Of a stretch of DNA of 8,190 bases, positions 6,346 to 8,190 are shown piece after piece. The stretch comes from Candidatus Falkowbacteria bacterium CG02_land_8_20_14_3_00_36_14 (GTDB lineage: Bacteria > Patescibacteriota > Patescibacteriia > Patescibacteriales > UM-FILTER-36-11). The notes below the pieces were generated by a model. It was not told the origin of the DNA. It saw nothing but the letters and a program-made list of their open reading frames with translations, and ran no database searches. Position 1 is the first letter of the stretch, and the number at the start of each line of letters is the position of its first letter. Made by a program: the position numbers and the translations under genes. Location of the stretch: NCBI GenBank assembly GCA_002781265.1, contig PETS01000004.1, forward strand, positions 17,969 through 26,158, written 5' to 3'.

Positions 6346-7074
6346 TTATTGGGGAAGCTTTAATAATTTGCCCGGCCCGTTCGGATCATAGCCCTTCATC
6401 ACTTCATCTCCGTCCAAAAAACTATCGCCGTCAGTATCGGGATTAAGAGGATCTGTTTTATAAACTTTTATTTCTTCCCGGTCAAAAAGCTTGTCGTTAT
6501 CCGAATCCACGCTATTGATATTGGCGCCTAATTTAATTTCCTCTTCGTCAGAGACTCCGTCGTAATCGCTGTCTAACGCCTGGGGCTGTACCGACGCCGG
6601 TTCTGGCTGGACATTATTCCCGCTGTTATTTTCCTCCACCACAGCCGCGCCGTCTTCTTTCTTGGCTTCATTATTTTTATCTTCCTGCCCATTTAAAAAG
6701 CCGTTATCTTGGTTAGCATTATTTTGGTTAACATTATCTCCCTTTTCTAATATGGCGTTTTTCGCCGAATAACTGCTGTAATAATACCACCCGACCGCGC
6801 CGATTACAACCAGCCCGGCTAAGATAGCGCCGGCGATAACAAATATTTTGCCGCCTACTTTGGCTTTAGGCGGCAAACCGGAAAGGGGCGCGGACTGGGA
6901 ATCTTTTTTCCCCGGGACCGGACCGTCCTGATCAGTTTCGGAAAAAATATCTTCCACCCGAGCCGGATTTGAAACCGGCGGAATCGGCTTGATCGGATTT
7001 GATTGAAATTCCGGCTGGGGAACATTATCCAAACCGGCTTTGTCTTTAGAAAAATTTTTTAAATCGTCAAACAT
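6346..7074 (-). CDS. Single-TM exported protein with three Ca2+-binding TSP3-like loops
   Basis: The function is unknown. In the 242-aa product, residues 1-75 are a Pro-rich, charged cytoplasmic tail and residues about 76-98 are one hydrophobic helix followed by WYYYSSYSAK. Residues 110-165 form an Asn/Gln/Glu-rich low-complexity linker, and 168-225 hold three Asp-rich loops. No signal-peptidase site is obvious, so it is probably anchored with the C-terminus outside. No cysteine is present. The short tail after the last loop (NGPGKLLKLPQ) suggests the loops are the functional end, perhaps binding Ca2+ to stiffen or to dock a partner. It sits 29 bp after the Cys-rich surface protein and 5 bp before the 456-aa membrane protein of related layout, so the three are likely co-transcribed. 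The start is the first ATG after that gap, with an AT-only leader. Confidence 0.85.
   Translation of the reverse strand: MFDDLKNFSKDKAGLDNVPQPEFQSNPIKPIPPVSNPARVEDIFSETDQDGPVPGKKDSQSAPLSGLPPKAKVGGKIFVIAGAILAGLVVIGAVGWYYYSSYSAKNAILEKGDNVNQNNANQDNGFLNGQEDKNNEAKKEDGAAVVEENNSGNNVQPEPASVQPQALDSDYDGVSDEEEIKLGANINSVDSDNDKLFDREEIKVYKTDPLNPDTDGDSFLDGDEVMKGYDPNGPGKLLKLPQ
6403..6573 (-). other. Three TSP3-like Ca2+ loops in the 242-aa protein
   Basis: The units at residues 168-178 (DSDYDGVSDEE), 190-200 (DSDNDKLFDRE) and 213-224 (DTDGDSFLDGDE) recur every 22-23 residues. The first keeps the DxDxDG core. The second has Lys and the third Ser where the Gly of the loop is expected, so their Ca2+ affinity may differ. 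Confidence 0.85.
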
Positions 7075-7103
7075 AAATATAGATTAATAATAAATATTAA
7101 AAA

Positions 7104-8190
7104 TTAATTTCCTTCCGCCACCATAAAATTATCAATATATAAATCCGTACCATTTACTCCCACTGCTACATTGTTTGTATTGCTATAGGTAATATACATA
7201 CCGATTTCATTTTTTAAATTATTACACTTGCTTCCCGGGCATTGGCTGTCCTGGGTGCAAAAAATTGCCGGGTTATTAAGGCAGGTGGTGGTAATATTGC
7301 ATACACCCATGCCTGCGCAATCGGCGTTATTAACGCAACTTAAATTTCTGCCATAAGCATTAGCCAGACTGCATCGCCCAGCTTTCCTTAAATTGAGCAT
7401 CCAGTTCTGATAAACAAAAAATGCTTGATAATAGTTCCAACTATTATAGGGGCCGCTGTTATAAGTACCAGCCGGAACAGCCGGCAGGGTAGGCGAACCG
7501 AGATATTGAAAGCAATCGGTCTGCAGTGGCGCCTCCATGCAGCACATATTTTGATTATTCGGGCAAGTTCTGCCATATCTGCAGACACCGTTGGTATTAT
7601 CCACATAATAAAAATTATTACAAGTCCCTCCACCCGTACAATCACTATTTTGATAGCAGCTTGCGCCATTATTAGTGCCATTAATGCATTGCCCTTGCCG
7701 ACCCTGGCATTGCTGTTGCCATCCTAAACTATAACCTAATTGAATATTAAGAATATTATCATTGCTGCCTTTATAATAAAATGTCATTAAATAATTTTTA
7801 CCCGGAGTCCAGTTCAAACGGGCGACATTATAGGTGAGCGCCAGCCACATAGTGCGGTTGGTATTGGCCCATCCTAAGGTATCGCCTGAATTATAAATTT
7901 TTGAAGTCGGCGAATGGGTGTCAAGCTTTAAAAATTGGCATTGGCTAGTTGCGGCCAGCCAAGCGCAGTCCCCGGGGCAGGAGGCGGACGGATAGGTTGA
8001 ACAAAGCCCTCTAAGAAAAAATGGGTCCGTGCAAAGCGTTTGATTGCAAGTGCCAGGATAAACCAAATTAGGATCGCGGTGCAGCCACATGCTCTGGGTT
8101 TCGCCCGGAAAGGCCTGAGCCGCGGTTATGCCGATCGATGAATGAGGCTGGGAACTTTTAGCCCATAAACCGCCGGCCGGCAAACCCCCG
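7104..8190 (-). CDS. Cys-rich surface protein with jelly-roll, carbohydrate-binding-like C-terminal domain; N-terminus off window
   Basis: The reading frame is open to the right edge (about 362 residues visible). The TTG at 8181-8183 is only an in-frame codon, not a convincing start. Counting from that TTG as residue 1, residues 46-82 hold six cysteines. The stretch DTLGWANTNRTMWLAL...LNWTPGKNYLMTFYYKGS (about 101-140) resembles a CBM4/9-type beta-sandwich, and the C-terminus GMYITYSN...DLYIDNFMVAEGN (328-359) looks like its last strands. Between them, at 159-224 and 271-320, are Cys-rich inserts with a recurrent C-x(7-11)-C-x5-C-x(4-5)-C pattern. There are 24 cysteines in total, an even number, consistent with disulfides outside the cell. 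The protein is rich in Asn, Tyr and Gly. The ligand is unknown, and binding of glycans is inferred from the fold only. It ends 29 bp before the 242-aa gene. Confidence 0.8.
   Translation of the reverse strand, partial: GGLPAGGLWAKSSQPHSSIGITAAQAFPGETQSMWLHRDPNLVYPGTCNQTLCTDPFFLRGLCSTYPSASCPGDCAWLAATSQCQFLKLDTHSPTSKIYNSGDTLGWANTNRTMWLALTYNVARLNWTPGKNYLMTFYYKGSNDNILNIQLGYSLGWQQQCQGRQGQCINGTNNGASCYQNSDCTGGGTCNNFYYVDNTNGVCRYGRTCPNNQNMCCMEAPLQTDCFQYLGSPTLPAVPAGTYNSGPYNSWNYYQAFFVYQNWMLNLRKAGRCSLANAYGRNLSCVNNADCAGMGVCNITTTCLNNPAIFCTQDSQCPGSKCNNLKNEIGMYITYSNTNNVAVGVNGTDLYIDNFMVAEGN
7224..7373 (-). other. Second Cys-rich insert: two four-Cys units
   Basis: Two consecutive units occur: C271-C283-C289-C295 (spacings 12, 6, 6) and C301-C309-C315-C320 (spacings 8, 6, 5). 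Each has the pattern of Asn before the second half, then Asp or Gln next to the third Cys, then Gly-rich residues (ADCAGMGVC, SQCPGSKC). Numbering counts the TTG at 8181-8183 as residue 1. Confidence 0.75.
7539..7688 (-). other. First Cys-rich insert: four-Cys unit plus a degenerate unit
   Basis: C166-C176-C182-C188 (spacings 10, 6, 6; core NSDCTGGGTC) closely parallels the units at 7224-7373. It is followed by CRYGRTCPNNQNMCC (201-215), a shorter variant with adjacent cysteines. The similarity of cores such as SDCTGGGTC and ADCAGMGVC suggests duplication of a small disulfide-bonded module. Confidence 0.7.

Noticed and set aside
7075..7103. Promoter or terminator between the Cys-rich protein and the 242-aa gene
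   Set aside because: The 29-bp gap is AT-only with no stem and no paired -35/-10 elements.
7388..7681. Minus-strand 97-codon frame inside the Cys-rich protein
   Set aside because: It overlaps, in another frame, the coherent Cys-repeat reading frame, and its Ile-rich composition reflects the repetitive AT-rich codons.
8181..8183. TTG as the start of the Cys-rich protein
   Set aside because: The frame continues open upstream to the window edge (Gly-Gly before it), there is no signal peptide after it, and the protein begins mid-domain, so the true start lies off the window.
1..8190. Recoded TGA (code 25, as in Gracilibacteria/SR1)
   Set aside because: Genes with well-known ends stop at TAA or TAG, contain no in-frame TGA, and have normal glycine codons, so standard code 11 suffices.

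Overview
The window looks like a piece of a small, AT-rich bacterial genome, most likely a Candidate Phyla Radiation (Patescibacteria, Parcubacteria-like) organism. This is inferred from four things: FtsA/FtsZ of a divergent but complete type; tightly packed genes with extremely AT-rich gaps; single-TM exported proteins with Asp-rich calcium-binding repeats; and a Cys-rich jelly-roll surface protein. The standard bacterial code fits: stops are TAA or TAG and no in-frame TGA is needed. No rRNA, tRNA, CRISPR array, transposase or integrase was seen.

All recognisable genes are on the minus strand, so transcription runs from right to left. From the right edge: (1) the C-terminal part of a large Cys-rich, carbohydrate-binding-like surface protein (7104-8190, running off the window); (2) a 242-aa single-TM protein with three thrombospondin-type-3-like Ca2+ loops (6346-7074); (3) a 456-aa single-TM protein with two such loops and a PsbP-like C-terminal domain (4970-6340); (4) ybeY, the 16S rRNA maturation endonuclease (4525-4965); (5) dgkA, a diacylglycerol/undecaprenol kinase (4120-4491); (6) ftsA (2807-4066); (7) ftsZ (1506-2690). 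Gaps are 29, 5, 4, 33, 53 and 116 bp, so genes 1 to 6 are plausibly one transcript. ftsZ may also have its own promoter in the 116-bp gap.

After ftsZ lies a 225-bp non-coding stretch. It holds a compact GC-rich inverted-repeat element (1451-1500), an AT-rich terminator hairpin (1388-1414) and a candidate promoter. These precede a second unit, the N-terminal 426 residues of a single-chain Type IIG-like restriction-modification enzyme (1-1280), which continues off the left edge.

FtsA tethers the FtsZ ring to the membrane, DgkA may recycle undecaprenol or diacylglycerol lipid carriers, and YbeY serves ribosome maturation, so the middle of the window is a housekeeping division/envelope block. 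The exported proteins upstream are probably envelope or surface components whose function cannot be read from sequence. I found no convincing wholly new system. The points most worth a second look are the Cys-rich insertions in the jelly-roll protein, the coupling of Ca2+-loop membrane proteins to the division genes, a His-to-Asp change in the YbeY metal site, an altered FtsA nucleotide motif, the GC-rich repeat element, and the apparent lack of Shine-Dalgarno sequences.
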